A DNA stretch of 64,000 nt from Hoplostethus atlanticus (GCA_034670405.1 JAXDDX010000220.1:326001-390000); one strand, 5' to 3'. Counted from the first letter of the stretch, positions 48,940 to 58,719 are shown. Numbers and translations: made by a program. The notes: generated by a model from the letters alone, not told the origin.

Positions 48940-51378
48940 TGAGAAAGAGAAAGATTGTAGATTGTAGTCAAGGCCAGCTGCTCTGTGTGCCAGTCTGATT
49001 TGTAGAGGAGGAGTTAAACTCATGAGAGCAAACAGCAGAGACTTAACCCCTTAATCTCCATACAGCAGCCAAACCGTTTGGCTGAGCTCTGGCTTACAAC
49101 CAGAGACTAGAAACTAACCACCAGCTGAAATCTTTACAGGACTGCTGCTATGCTACTGCTCAGCTCACACATGCCTCCCAGAAAACATAAAACGAGCTCT
49201 TCATGTTATCTAGATGATCTTATATCAAATCAGATGGGTTCACTGCTGTATTCTTCCTCTGTAGGCAATGTCATCATAGTTCAACTTACCAATCACAAAC
49301 TATGGTATTGAGTTATGCCTCTGTCTCACAGGTTTGGACCCACTTTCCAGTCACAAAGATACTAATAAAGTTATGGACAAAGAAATAACTTCCCTGTGCT
49401 GATGATGAGTGGAGAGAAGAGCCAAACATGGACTAATAATAGACATTGGTGTATTTCAGTACCACCCCCATCATCCTGTCAGCTTAGCTCACCCAACCCC
49501 ACTGGGCAAGACAAACGCTCCTCCGCTGTTCGTTACTCACTCAGTGTGTTGTAGTGCGTCCAGCAGAGAGCGGAGAGAGGGGGATGGAGAGAGCAGCAAT
49601 GGGGGTGGAGGTGCTGTGGGTGAGCATATGGGGTGGTGGGATGTGACATGACTCTCACCAGACATACTCTCCCATATATAGGTCAGTTTGCAGCTCACAT
49701 GCCAGTCGGGAGGGGCGAGTGGACTGATAACCTTTAGTAAACATCTCTATGAATGCAACATGATGATCGCTCTGCGTCACGTGACACTAATGTAATGCCG
49801 AATCTGTCTGGGGCGCTGTGCTCTCCAGACAGATTGGGAGGTTGGGGTCAGGGGTCAGGGGTCAGACGGGTTGGGGCGAGTGCTGGATCCCTGTTACCCG
49901 ACCCCACGCTGTAACCAGAGACCTGCCCCCCCCGGACTTTGTATGACAGGCAGGTCACAGGGCACCGGTGTTATGGCGGCGCGGTCGATCAAATGGGCGC
50001 CCCGTCGGTAAACACAGATCCGAGACCTGTCCATAAGTCTTTCCAGTCCTAGGTGGGGTCAGTCCCCATCCTCCACTCTCTCTTTCTTTGTTTATCTCTC
50101 AACACACGTGCGCTAACACATAGACACACTTACCTCCTTGGCGGTCGGGGGCGGTGGGTGCCCCTTTCCGTTCTCTCCCAAGTGTGGAGGTGGGTGCAGG
50201 GTGATGATGTCATCGTCCTCAGGAGGCTTCCAGATGTATTGCTCCCCGTTGCCCATAAACACGGCCTCCTGGTGAACAAAAACAATGGTGTTGAGGATAG
50301 GTTATGGTACAGTACTCATAATGCATGAATGACTCACACATGGACAGACAGACAGGCTGTTAGGTATGATGGACTGGTGCTGATTTTTCATGTTTTTACA
50401 TGTAGGAAAAGCTGTTTTGGTTCCCTGTGTGTGCTTGTGTGTGTGTATTCTCTCCACCGTTTGTCCTGGGCCCTGTGGGTTGCGGAGGTTTTCATTTGCT
50501 GTGTTTGCTCAATAGATAAACAGCGCCAAACCGTCCATGTTGCACAGCGTGGGTAGTGTGTGTGTGTGTGTCTGTGTGTGAGTGCATTACTCATTTGTTT
50601 TGAGGTCAGAGGTCATGATTGCACAGAGGGTTGACATGACATACTTGCATTGTGGGATTGTTCTGGACTGCTCTGATCAAATTTGTTTTGGACTGCCCTG
50701 AGCAAAATCACTGACAAAGTTATGGTCATAAATGTGTAAATTCTGTCAACTCCATTTCTGCAATATCCAGCTGTGTTAAAATAATCTGATGACATTTGCT
50801 TCTTTTTCCTCTCCATGGATGGTTTTCATGTCAGGAGCATCACAAGTGCTATTGTCAAAAATAGAGTGGACGTTTTGAAGGAAATTGTCCCCTTAGGCGA
50901 CAGCTGCTCTCAGACCAGTTCTTAACCAGAATCAGATGCTGCTGGTAACATCTTATTACATTTGCTTTATTTTGTCACAGGTAATGATTTTATTTTTCCC
51001 TAAAATCAAAACTCTTATATAGTATTTGCTGTGTCTCTGTTTACATGATGCTTCTGTGAAAAGAAAAACACGACCGCCTCATCTAAAAATGGACCTAATA
51101 ATAAACCATAAACAAACATATAATTGCTCTAGTTAAACTTTTATCATTGTCAATGATCAAAATGGACCAATTAGAAAGCATGTAGTGGTCTGTGCGCATG
51201 CGGCTGCACTCTACTGAGAATGATTAAACTTTTATGTGCTCCTCCTGTGCAGTGAGAGTGAGTAATAGAGGCTGAGGCAGAGTAAATGGCTTCAATATGT
51301 GAACACTATTTATCCCTCATACTAGCTGCTGGCTACCTGTTAGCCATTTCTTGATAGATTCCCTGATAGATTCAGTGG

Positions 51379-51425
<47 letters not shown>

Positions 51426-51519
51426 CACACACAAGCAGCTTGGCAGCCTGCCAAGCCCTTACATAATCCATGCTTCCACTCTTTACTCTGGCCACTCTAA
51501 TAGCATGTGCTGCACACTA

Positions 51520-51591
<72 letters not shown>

Positions 51592-54500
51592 TTAAAAACA
51601 GGTAGGAGTGCCAGCAGACCCACAGGAAAGGTTGATCACCATCCGATCATTGTCCCACCGTTTCCCTCTGAGAACAGCCCTAAACAGTGGCCTTGGCTGT
51701 TATACACACATCCCAGCTGTCTCATGTAGTAACACAATAACGACATACAGCTCTATTATGTGGTTTGGAAGGACATTTTTTTTAAAATGTGTATATATAT
51801 GTATAATATATGAATGACAACAAAAAATAGCAAGATTGTGAAATATCAATTTTGTTAGTCCTAATTTTCTTTCTTATCTGAATTTAACTAACTGCACACT
51901 AAGCAGAAGTTTGTAAATAAACTGACAATTGTGAGAATGATAAACAAATGACATACCAGTAAAATAAAACAATGGACCCTAAATCTGAACATAGAGGAGC
52001 TGTGTACTGCTTAAAGTGTGTGTACACCGCCCTCTGGTGGTGAAAAGACAGACCTACAGATTTATATGGTGGGTGGCTGGCTCCTATTGTTTACTGTCAG
52101 GTATTAAAATACATACTGTTGATACAGTATAGAGAATATTGATACATGGCCTCCTCTACCTTAGGGAAGGAGTGCAGGTGAAACGGCTCTTGCGGTTTGC
52201 GTGGAAACTCCTGACTGCGCTGGAGCGGAGGAGGTGGAGCAGAGGGTGAATCACTCACACTCGATTGGCTGTCTGACTGGCTGTCGGCCCCATTATTTTC
52301 CTTCCTGTTTGACTTGTCAACCTTGAGGGATTGATTCATCGATGAGACGACGTTAAATACAAAACAAAACAAGTCTTTTTGGACACTCATTCATGCTCCC
52401 AGTGGAGACAGTGGTTAGGTGCTAGGTACATTTTTCATATTTTTCATACATTTCAAATAAAATAGATTAAGGGGGTTGTAATTTAATTGTGTCACCCCCT
52501 TCATTACCCTTCAAATTGCCTTCTGTATGGCTTCTGTATGATATATAAAACTATATATTTTACCTTTCGGAACTTCTGTATGGAAGCATACTCTGCCACG
52601 GAGTGGGCGGAGGGCAGAGGGGACCTGTTGACCCCGTTGACCCCGTTACCTCTTCCTCTCATGGCTCCGTTAACAGTCCCGTTCCCTCTGCCATTCCCTC
52701 TGCCACCCTGAGAGAAGCACAGACAGACACACACGCACACTTCTTCATTTTTTGTATTACCGAAGATGCACCAAGTCAGTAACCCATAATAAAACATCAC
52801 ATCATAAATAAGTGTGCTGTTTTGGATCTGGTTGTACGTACATTCCCATGCCCGTTGCCATTGCGGGCCCCATTGGCCTGTGCAGGGGGGCTCTGGGCAA
52901 CCCTGATTGTGGCTGGAGTGCTGGCTGATGTGGGTGGCGGGGCAGGGGGCATCTTGGGGTCCGCGTCACCTTCTCGGACACCTACACTCTCGTACAGGCC
53001 GTCATCCAGGCAGTGGGTGGGGGTGGGGTTGTTCCGTAGGCCCACCTCGGTGTAGGTGTGGTCCCTGGTCTCCCCTCCTCCTCCTCCTCCTCCTCCTCCA
53101 CCTCCTCCTCCACCTCCTCCTGCTGCTCCTCCTCCTCCTCCTCCTCCTTCCTCTCCTCCTCCCCCCTGGCCAGGCCCCTGAGGGCTGGTGGGGATCTGGG
53201 GAAGCTGGCGTCCATGCGAGGGCCTCAGGTCTGTCTGGGAGCGCCGGCTGTGGAGGAGCAGGAGGTCCATACTGGCCGGACGGTTCTTAGGAACACCTGG
53301 AGAGAGACGGGGGAGGACGGGGGAGAGAAAGAGTACTGTATAGTGTAACGGTCACATCAGATGAGAGTGCACTATCCTGTTGCTTGCTGAATATGAACTG
53401 TCACTCGTTACTTACCGTTTCCGTTGCAGGGCAAGCGGTTGATCTCGTGCAGCCGGCTGTCAGATTTACTCATGGAGTTCAGTTTAGGATGCCGAAGTGT
53501 ACCCTGCTGTACATACGCACGTGTCAATACAGGCAGACAACTTATCTCACACATGCACATATGCACACACACACACCTGTGGGCGCATACAAAACCACAA
53601 CCACAACCACAAGCAGGGAGGACGGGTACAAGAAAGGACAGAGCGATGGGAACAGGGCGGGAGTAAAAATGAAAGCATGTCTCACCATATTTACAGACGT
53701 CCCCTTCTCTCCGGCTGGGGGGTGCTTGCTCTTGCTTTTTCTGAGGATGACACATCGTCAAAGTTAGGAAGGTCAGCAGGAGCCGGTGGTCAGCGAGAGG
53801 ACACACACACACACACACACTCACAGAAGCTAGATACTATCAGCGTCCAGCTCTGGTTAGGGCATAGGAGATCTTGCTTGGATAACAAGAGAGCGTGACT
53901 CAGTTCTTTGTTGAAGCTGAGGATGTCCTTTAACGGGGGACTTTGGTTGTTTTCTCTCTCTTTTCACATCACCATGCAAAATATAAATTCATGTTCATTT
54001 CCTTAATACGAACCCCCTTGTGTTTATTTACCATCCTCTAGCCTTTACACTGAAAAAAATTCCTTAATGGCTGCAAATGTTTCTACAGCGGAGCGATGCG
54101 TCATTCTGGCTCCCTGGAGATGGTTGTAACTATAGGGAACTGTTGATATGGTGAGGGTGTGATGAGATGGGAGGCGGGGAGAGAAAAGCTCCTGGGCGCA
54201 GGTGTCAATGTGACTACCCCATCGCTTTTTTCTACCACTTATCACTTCTGAATCACAGACAGTGAGATCTTAATGCTGCGTTGAAAAACTGAGCGTAGAA
54301 AGAGAAAGGATTTCTGATTTGGAACCAGTTGCAGGATTCAGCTCAAATCATACTGGTGTCCTATCAATTCAGTTACACTAGTAGCTTGAAAAACAACTGC
54401 ACGCACGCAAGGCACCATAATCAACCATCTCAGGGGTCATCTATTGTCTCCTCTAGTGAGCTGGAGCTCTGTCCTATTGATACAAACATAAGGCCCTTAC

Positions 54501-55678
54501 TCCCCAAGGGAACCATGAGAAGGAGAGGAGAGCTCCCCCAGGACAGTCTCTATAATAACAGGTGGTGGCTAAGGTAAGAATGGTATCAAAGCAGGTAGAA
54601 GCATGGAGGATTTTAGGCTAGGCTCCTACGAGGTATTGGTTTCTACTGCTTGGCTTCTAAGGGAATTTCTGAAGCGAATTTAACAAGAAATTCTTGAATC
54701 AATAGACATGGTGCTATCCGATTTGTACATGTCAAAGTGAATTTTAACTGGTGAGCGGCTGAACAGCAGTCAGTCCCTCCACTATGCCAACCTCCAGCAG
54801 GGAAACTATATTTTATTCTTTAGATCTTAACATTGTGTGGTTTTTATTTCCACGACAGGAGCTGGCTTGACATTTCTCTACATCCTTATCTGTGTATCCC
54901 ATGGCAACAAAGCCACAGGGCAGCCTCTGATTGGTCCCCGAGGGCTCTGAAAAACCACAGGCTGTTCCATTGCTCTCGCCTGGCTTGGAGTTTGATCCTC
55001 TTTAAACCTCGGGGTGTTCCATTGCTTTTGCCTGCTGAGGAGTCTGGGTGATGTGAGGCTGCTCTGACTCTGGCCTGTCTACTCCATGTCCTGTAAACAG
55101 CATTTCATCTGATCTGACACTCTCAGCCATTAAAATTCATTACTGCTACTCTGCTCAGAGCAGAAGATAAGAGAGATGAAGAGGATGGATGGAGTAAAAA
55201 GAAAGGAGGGATGAGTAGAATTTAGAAGAGGTACAGATAGAAAGAAAGAGTGGGCGATGAGAGTGATTGGGGAGAGCGCAAGAAACCGCCTTCAGAGAAG
55301 CTGAAACTCTGCATGTTCCCTTTTTTCAGTCCACTCCCAACTTTCCTCACACTCCTCACATAATAAAAAGCAAATTAAAATCTCTCACAAAACAAGACCT
55401 GAAACAAATTAGGGAATATTATTTGAAAGTTTTACCATGCAGTGAATATGAATATGTTAGCAGTTATACATCAATAACAAAATATATTTTTTAGGATTAT
55501 TGTGATATTCGTTTTGTCGCCATGTCGTCTCTCACCTTTGGCAGCCCACGCAGACAAGGACGATGAGGATGGTGACTACAAAGGCGGACGCTGCTGCAAT
55601 GGCACCCAGGAGCAGCACTTTACTGTAGGAAGGGTCCCCGAGACTGGCCCCTCCACCATCATCCAATGTGGCCATCAT
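46225..55678 (-). CDS. lime1: lime1, Lck-interacting transmembrane adaptor 1 (complete, 8 coding exons)
   Basis: Raft-associated, palmitoylated transmembrane adaptor. In mammals its phosphotyrosines recruit Src-family kinases and Csk in lymphocytes. Coding exons on minus: 55678-55536, 53740-53686, 53503-53416, 53296-52842, 52707-52564, 52321-52160, 50268-50134, 46761-46225. All are GT/AG and in phase, giving 571 aa from the second of two adjacent ATGs (human about 295). Features: ectodomain 1-19; TM ~20-41; CVGC 42-45 (CxxC palmitoylation); MSKSDSRLHEINR 76-88, matching human LSKSDTRLHELHR; RPASMDLL, also as in human. Tyrosine motifs are YTEV 176, YESV 196, AEYASIQK 286, YIWK 359, TYSTVCKP 398, YEPV 455, AYATID 475, FYETISD 539 and MYVTGL 567. 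AEYASI, YSTVCKP and YETISD match human AEYARV, YSRVCKP and YESIREL. Position next to slc2a4rg, same strand, fits human. The related PAG1 is the alternative, but SKSDSRLHE and synteny favour lime1. Confidence 0.92.
47975..48072 (+). repeat. TA-rich palindromic tract
   Basis: About 98 bases of TATA/CATA units with several self-complementary segments. Confidence 0.85.
48865..48893 (+). repeat. 29-bp repeat beside GA array, copy 1
   Basis: Begins GAATATACCACCACAGGATC and ends TGGCTGTGG. Identical over 29 bases to 57219-57247. GA-rich sequence lies on both sides. Confidence 0.85.
48896..48937 (+). repeat. (GA)n array
   Basis: About 42 bases of GA directly after the 29-bp repeat copy 1. Confidence 0.95.
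49776..49864. promoter_or_regulatory. candidate regulatory cluster in lime1 intron 7
   Basis: Within 89 bases: the palindrome GTCACGTGAC (49776-49785), a perfect 11-bp inverted repeat AATCTGTCTGG/CCAGACAGATT with a 13-base spacer (49801-49835), and three GGGTCA half-sites at 49845, 49852 and 49859, each separated by one G (DR1 arrangement). The surroundings are CpG-rich relative to the rest of the intron. Function is inferred only. Confidence 0.4.
50134..50268 (-). CDS. lime1: lime1 coding exon 7 (QYIWKPPEDDD)
   Basis: Acceptor TTCACCAG, donor AAGGAG|GTAAGT; 45 codons, phase 0. It encodes EAVFMGNGEQYIWKPPEDDD then IITLHPPPHLGENG. Phase, splice sites and position fit lime1; I do not recall this block in human LIME1. 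Confidence 0.87.
51380..51590 (+). repeat. two long CA arrays
   Basis: 51380-51423 and 51518-51590, in lime1 intron 6. Confidence 0.95.
52027..52040 (-). promoter_or_regulatory. CTCF-like motif
   Basis: On the minus strand CCACCAGAGGGCGG, a full match to the CTCF core. It lies in lime1 intron 6, 120 bases past exon 6. Confidence 0.4.
52160..52321 (-). CDS. lime1: lime1 coding exon 6 (Pro-rich)
   Basis: Acceptor CCCTCAAG, donor CCTAAG|GTAGAG; 54 codons, phase 0. It encodes a Ser/Asp/Gln-rich stretch, then SAPPPPLQRSQEF and RKPQEPF, a possible SH3-binding region. No tyrosine. Confidence 0.85.
52564..52707 (-). CDS. lime1: lime1 coding exon 5 (RGN repeats, AEYASIQK)
   Basis: Acceptor CTTCTCTCAG, donor CGAAAG|GTAAAA; 48 codons, phase 0. 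It encodes GGRGNGRGNGTVNG, RGRGNGVNGVN and then HSVAEYASIQKFRK, equivalent to AEYARVQKRK of human LIME1. Confidence 0.92.
52842..53296 (-). CDS. lime1: lime1 coding exon 4 (poly-Gly, TYTEV, LYESV)
   Basis: Acceptor TCTCTCCAG, donor GGAAT|GTACGT; 151 codons plus two bases. It encodes VPKNRPASMDLL, LPQIPTSP, a Gly-rich tract (~residues 139-169) from GGA repeats, then DHTYTEVGL (Y176), DGLYESVGV (Y196), a Pro-rich stretch and NGNGHGN. Confidence 0.9.
53416..53503 (-). CDS. lime1: lime1 coding exon 3 (SKSDSRLHEI box)
   Basis: Encodes GTLRHPKLNSMSKSDSRLHE then INRLPCNGNG; donor AACG|GTAAG. The SKSDSRLHEINR box is the strongest single match to human LIME1. The acceptor is ambiguous: ACAGCAGGGT lets the exon start at 53503 or 53506, adding one Gln. 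Confidence 0.93.
53686..53740 (-). CDS. lime1: lime1 coding exon 2 (basic juxtamembrane)
   Basis: 55-bp exon, acceptor ATCCTCAG, donor AATATG|GTGAG. It encodes (R)KSKSKHPPAGEKGTSVNM, a basic stretch just after the CxxC, comparable to the juxtamembrane region of PAG1. Confidence 0.85.
55536..55678 (-). CDS. lime1: lime1 coding exon 1 (ectodomain, TM, CxxC)
   Basis: Two adjacent in-frame ATGs at 55678 and 55675; the second has A at -3 and G at +4. It encodes MATLDDGGGASLGDPSYSK, a hydrophobic helix from VLLLGAIAAA to LIVLV, then CVGCQ. Donor CAAAG|GTGAG. The exon extends upstream to an acceptor TATCTCTGCAG before 55763. An in-frame TGA at 55726-55724 marks the intervening part as 5'UTR, which includes a GT array. 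Confidence 0.92.
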
Positions 55679-55685
55679 CCAATGA

Positions 55686-55716
<31 letters not shown>

Positions 55717-56341
55717 TTGCACTTCAACACACACTTTCACACAGACAGTGTGCTCAGGAAAACCTGCAGAGATAGGGGTAGAGGAAGAGAGAAAATAAAA
55801 GAGATAATATGAGTGATATGAGAGACGAGGGTGACATGAGGCATATGCGGCAGAAAGACAGGTGAGAAAATGGTGTGTGTGTGTGTGTGTGTGAGTGTGC
55901 GTGCGTGTGTGCGTGCGTGCATGCTTGGTTTGCCTCTGGCTTTTTGTCACTGTCTCTTTGTGGCATATCAGTTTCTATTTTTGACTCACTAGGAGAATAA
56001 TGCACAGAAAATAGAACACCTAACAAGGCAGCCAGTGTAAGAAATGCCAAAAAAGGTTTCATCACAGCTTCTTTTTGCTGTTAAAAAAAGATCAAATGAT
56101 ACCATAACATCCCTTTGACTTGCTAGAAACATTCTTGCATTAGTATAATAATATATAATAGGAATAACTAACACAGCTCCCCACTGACGCAGGTGACGGA
56201 CGGACCAGGTCCTCTTCCTTTTCCTCCGATAAGAAGTGGCACCATCACTCAGTAAAGATGTGCAATAGTTTTATGCAGTGGCAGAGATTGTAGCAAGCCA
56301 CAACATAGCATATACCTCCTACCTCTCTCATAGATGAAGGG

Positions 56342-56373
<32 letters not shown>

Positions 56374-56779
56374 AGTCATATCAGCCAAAAACAAAACAGA
56401 ATTTGCCTGTTGGTCATACAATCTTGGACAAATCTTGTAATCAGATTAGTTCAGACAGGCTGGTGTAGTTCTTCAAGTAAAGTATCTTCAAAACAAGCGT
56501 TCTGAGATTATAATCTGCACCGTCACTGCTTTGGATGTAATTTAGGTGCCCAGCTTTACACTTCACATGTGTCTATAGAGCTTTGGGAGGAAGTGTGTTC
56601 AGTATGAGGTGCAATGTTTATGTACAGCCGTTTCTCAGCAAGATGACTAACTTCTCTATCGGTGCTGCTGTGTGTTTTTAATTGCTGTTAGTGGTGTCCT
56701 TGTTGTTGCTGTCTCCAAGTCCTTATGTGTGTCCTGTCTGACTTTACGGTTTCCCCCAAATTCCCCATCGAGAGGCCTT

Positions 56780-56839
56780 TAGTAAATAAGAATTCCTTCT
56801 TAATTGACTTGCCTGGTTGAATAAAAATAAAATGAAAAT
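56780..56839 (+). mobile_element. retroelement 3' tail fragment
   Basis: AGTAAATAAGAATTCCTTCT, then TTGACTTGCCTGGTTGAATA and an A-rich end, resembles the widespread fish LINE/SINE tail GTAAATAAGAATTTGTTCTT...GACTTGCCTAGTTAAATAAA. Only about 60 bases remain. Confidence 0.5.
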
Positions 56840-57132
56840 ATTCACAATTACTGATTTATCTGTGCAAGCTCATAGGAATAACAAGTCAGTGTTTTAGGTT
56901 GGATTTTCTACACACACACAAACTAAAATAAATGCCGTCCTTCTTAAACAGAGACAATGGTAGCAATGTGGTTTAAGTATTAGATGAGAGAGAAAGCTGA
57001 ACATCAGGGATACAAATGACAAAAAAGCAGTGAGCAGAAGGAGGTCAGGGAGAGCTTGTATATATCGTGAGAGGGAGTTGGAGAGAGAGCCATTCCTTCT
57101 TACTGTATGCGTGCGTAAGAGAGAGAATGTGA

Positions 57133-57136
<4 letters not shown>

Positions 57137-57194
<58 letters not shown>
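57137..57194 (+). repeat. (GA)n array
   Basis: Nearly pure GA of about 58 bases. It pairs in inverted sense with the CT arrays at 57342-57407. Confidence 0.95.
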
Positions 57195-57200
<6 letters not shown>

Positions 57201-57218
57201 GGGGGGGGGGATATTCTG

Positions 57219-57247
57219 GAATATACCACCACAGGATCTGGCTGTGG
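57219..57247 (+). repeat. 29-bp repeat beside GA array, copy 2
   Basis: Identical 29 bases to 48865-48893, again immediately after a GA array (57137-57194) and a G-run. Confidence 0.85.
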
Positions 57248-57341
57248 CTTTCTGTTTCTTGGAGATAAAACTGCATCTTTTTTTCCATGTCCTCTTTTCT
57301 TGGTCCCTCTCCCTCTCTCTTCCTCCAGATCTCCTCTCGTC

Positions 57342-57370
57342 CTCTCTCTCTCTCTCTCTCTCTCTTTATT

Positions 57371-57407
<37 letters not shown>
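57342..57407 (+). repeat. (CT)n arrays
   Basis: CT runs at 57342-57365 and 57373-57407, split by TTTATTTCCC. On the same strand they are the reverse complement of the nearby GA array. Confidence 0.95.
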
Positions 57408-57410
<3 letters not shown>

Positions 57411-58493
57411 TGCCTGACCCTGCAGATATGTGAGGCGATGCACAGCGAATGAATTAGCAGAGCAGAGGCCTCAGACAGTCACAGCCCTTTATGGAACAGA
57501 CAGGCAAGCAGACAGAGTACAACAGCGTGGAGAGAGAAAGAAAGCAAGAGAGTGAATGAAAGGCAAGGGGAAGAGAGAGGGTGATGAGGGAGAACACAGG
57601 GCCAAATGAGTGGGAAGAAATGGGAGACAGGGGGAGAAGATGTGCAAAAAACAAGGGAAGGCAGATATAAAGAGGGAGCACAGAGAGAAATGAGGGAGAC
57701 GAGGTGAGAAATTTAGAGCGAAGGAGATTTTAAAAAATGAAGAGGCAAGGAAGAAGGGAGGGAGCGATAAACCGTGGGGGAGGGAAGAGAGAAAGAGGGT
57801 GATGAGACGAGGAAGAGAGTGTGAGAAATAGTGGGGAAGACTGGGAGAATGTGCGATGCGCAGAGGAAGCGGGAACAGAGGGAGGAAAAGAGGAGAAGGC
57901 GATGAGAAGGAGGTCATCAGCGGTCTGTTTCTGCCTGCATGCTGTCAGCCCCTTCTGAAATATTCAGAGGAGAAATACATACAAGGGGGCGTTTCTGAAA
58001 CACCACCAAACACAATGTAGAGCGGAGTGCATGTCTGGCTGCAACACAATACTCAACAGTAAAAATGTGGAGCTTACAAGTGGCTTACAATTTAGTTTTT
58101 TCTGCAATGAGCCAAACAATGATTTCCAGTTAGTGGGTAAGAGTGTTTACCTGAGCATCAGATAATAATGTTAACGATGATGCCAGTGATGATGATGAAG
58201 GCTGCTGCTGCTAATCATGATGGTAGAGGTGGTGATAATGAGGTCAGACTGAGAGTGGAGAGGATGCGTTGCGGGGCGGATGCAGGCAGCAGAGCTGAGA
58301 AAGCTGGTAGAGCAGAGAGCAAGATGCAGCGGTGCAGCGCAACCACAGGGTGGAAGGTTTCCTCTGTCTGTCTTTGACATCCTAGGGCGATGTGGCACAC
58401 ACACACACACACTTAAAAACAGTCGAGTGGCAAATTTATCTGTAATCTTTGGATTATACAATCAAGCCAACATGCTTTTAAAAAAATGTTTTT

Positions 58494-58719
58494 TTACAGT
58501 TACTTTTCAGGGATTACAGTTACATTTTGGATTGTATGTTGTGGGTTGTTTTTAGAAGTTAAAATAATGTTTAAAAGAATATCGGTTCATCCGAGGTTTG
58601 TGGTGCTACTAAGAGCAGAACAAACTGACAGCCACAGCTGACTTCCTTTCCTATAGTACCAAAAGGCCCTACAAGGCATAAACTGAGCAGCGTTTGGGAG
58701 TCTGAGTATATGTGAAGTG
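58494..58719 (+). repeat. duplicated block, copy 1
   Basis: Shares ACAGTTACTTTTCAGGGATT, TTTTGGATTGTAT, GTTGTGGGTTGT, GAAGTTAAAATAATGT, CTGACTTCCTTTCCTATAGT and GAGTATATGTGAAGTG with copy 2, in the same order. It carries about 40 extra bases (around 58585-58640) missing from copy 2. Confidence 0.8.

Larger units (their letters stand above)
46762..50133 (-). other. lime1: lime1 intron 7
   Basis: No exon seen. It contains a C-rich run (47749-47775), a TA-rich palindromic region (47975-48072), a GA array (48896-48937) and, close to exon 7, a CpG-rich block with the motif cluster at 49776-49864. Confidence 0.75.

Noticed and set aside
48448-49023. 191-aa minus ORF rich in Ser/Leu
   Set aside because: Driven by a GA/CT array; no splice sites consistent with lime1 phase.
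52822-53348. + strand ORFs with poly-Leu/poly-Ser opposite lime1 exon 4
   Set aside because: Antisense shadow of the GGA repeat and real lime1 coding sequence.
57030-57452. 140-aa + ORF of Arg/Glu and Ser/Leu
   Set aside because: Translation of GA and CT microsatellites.
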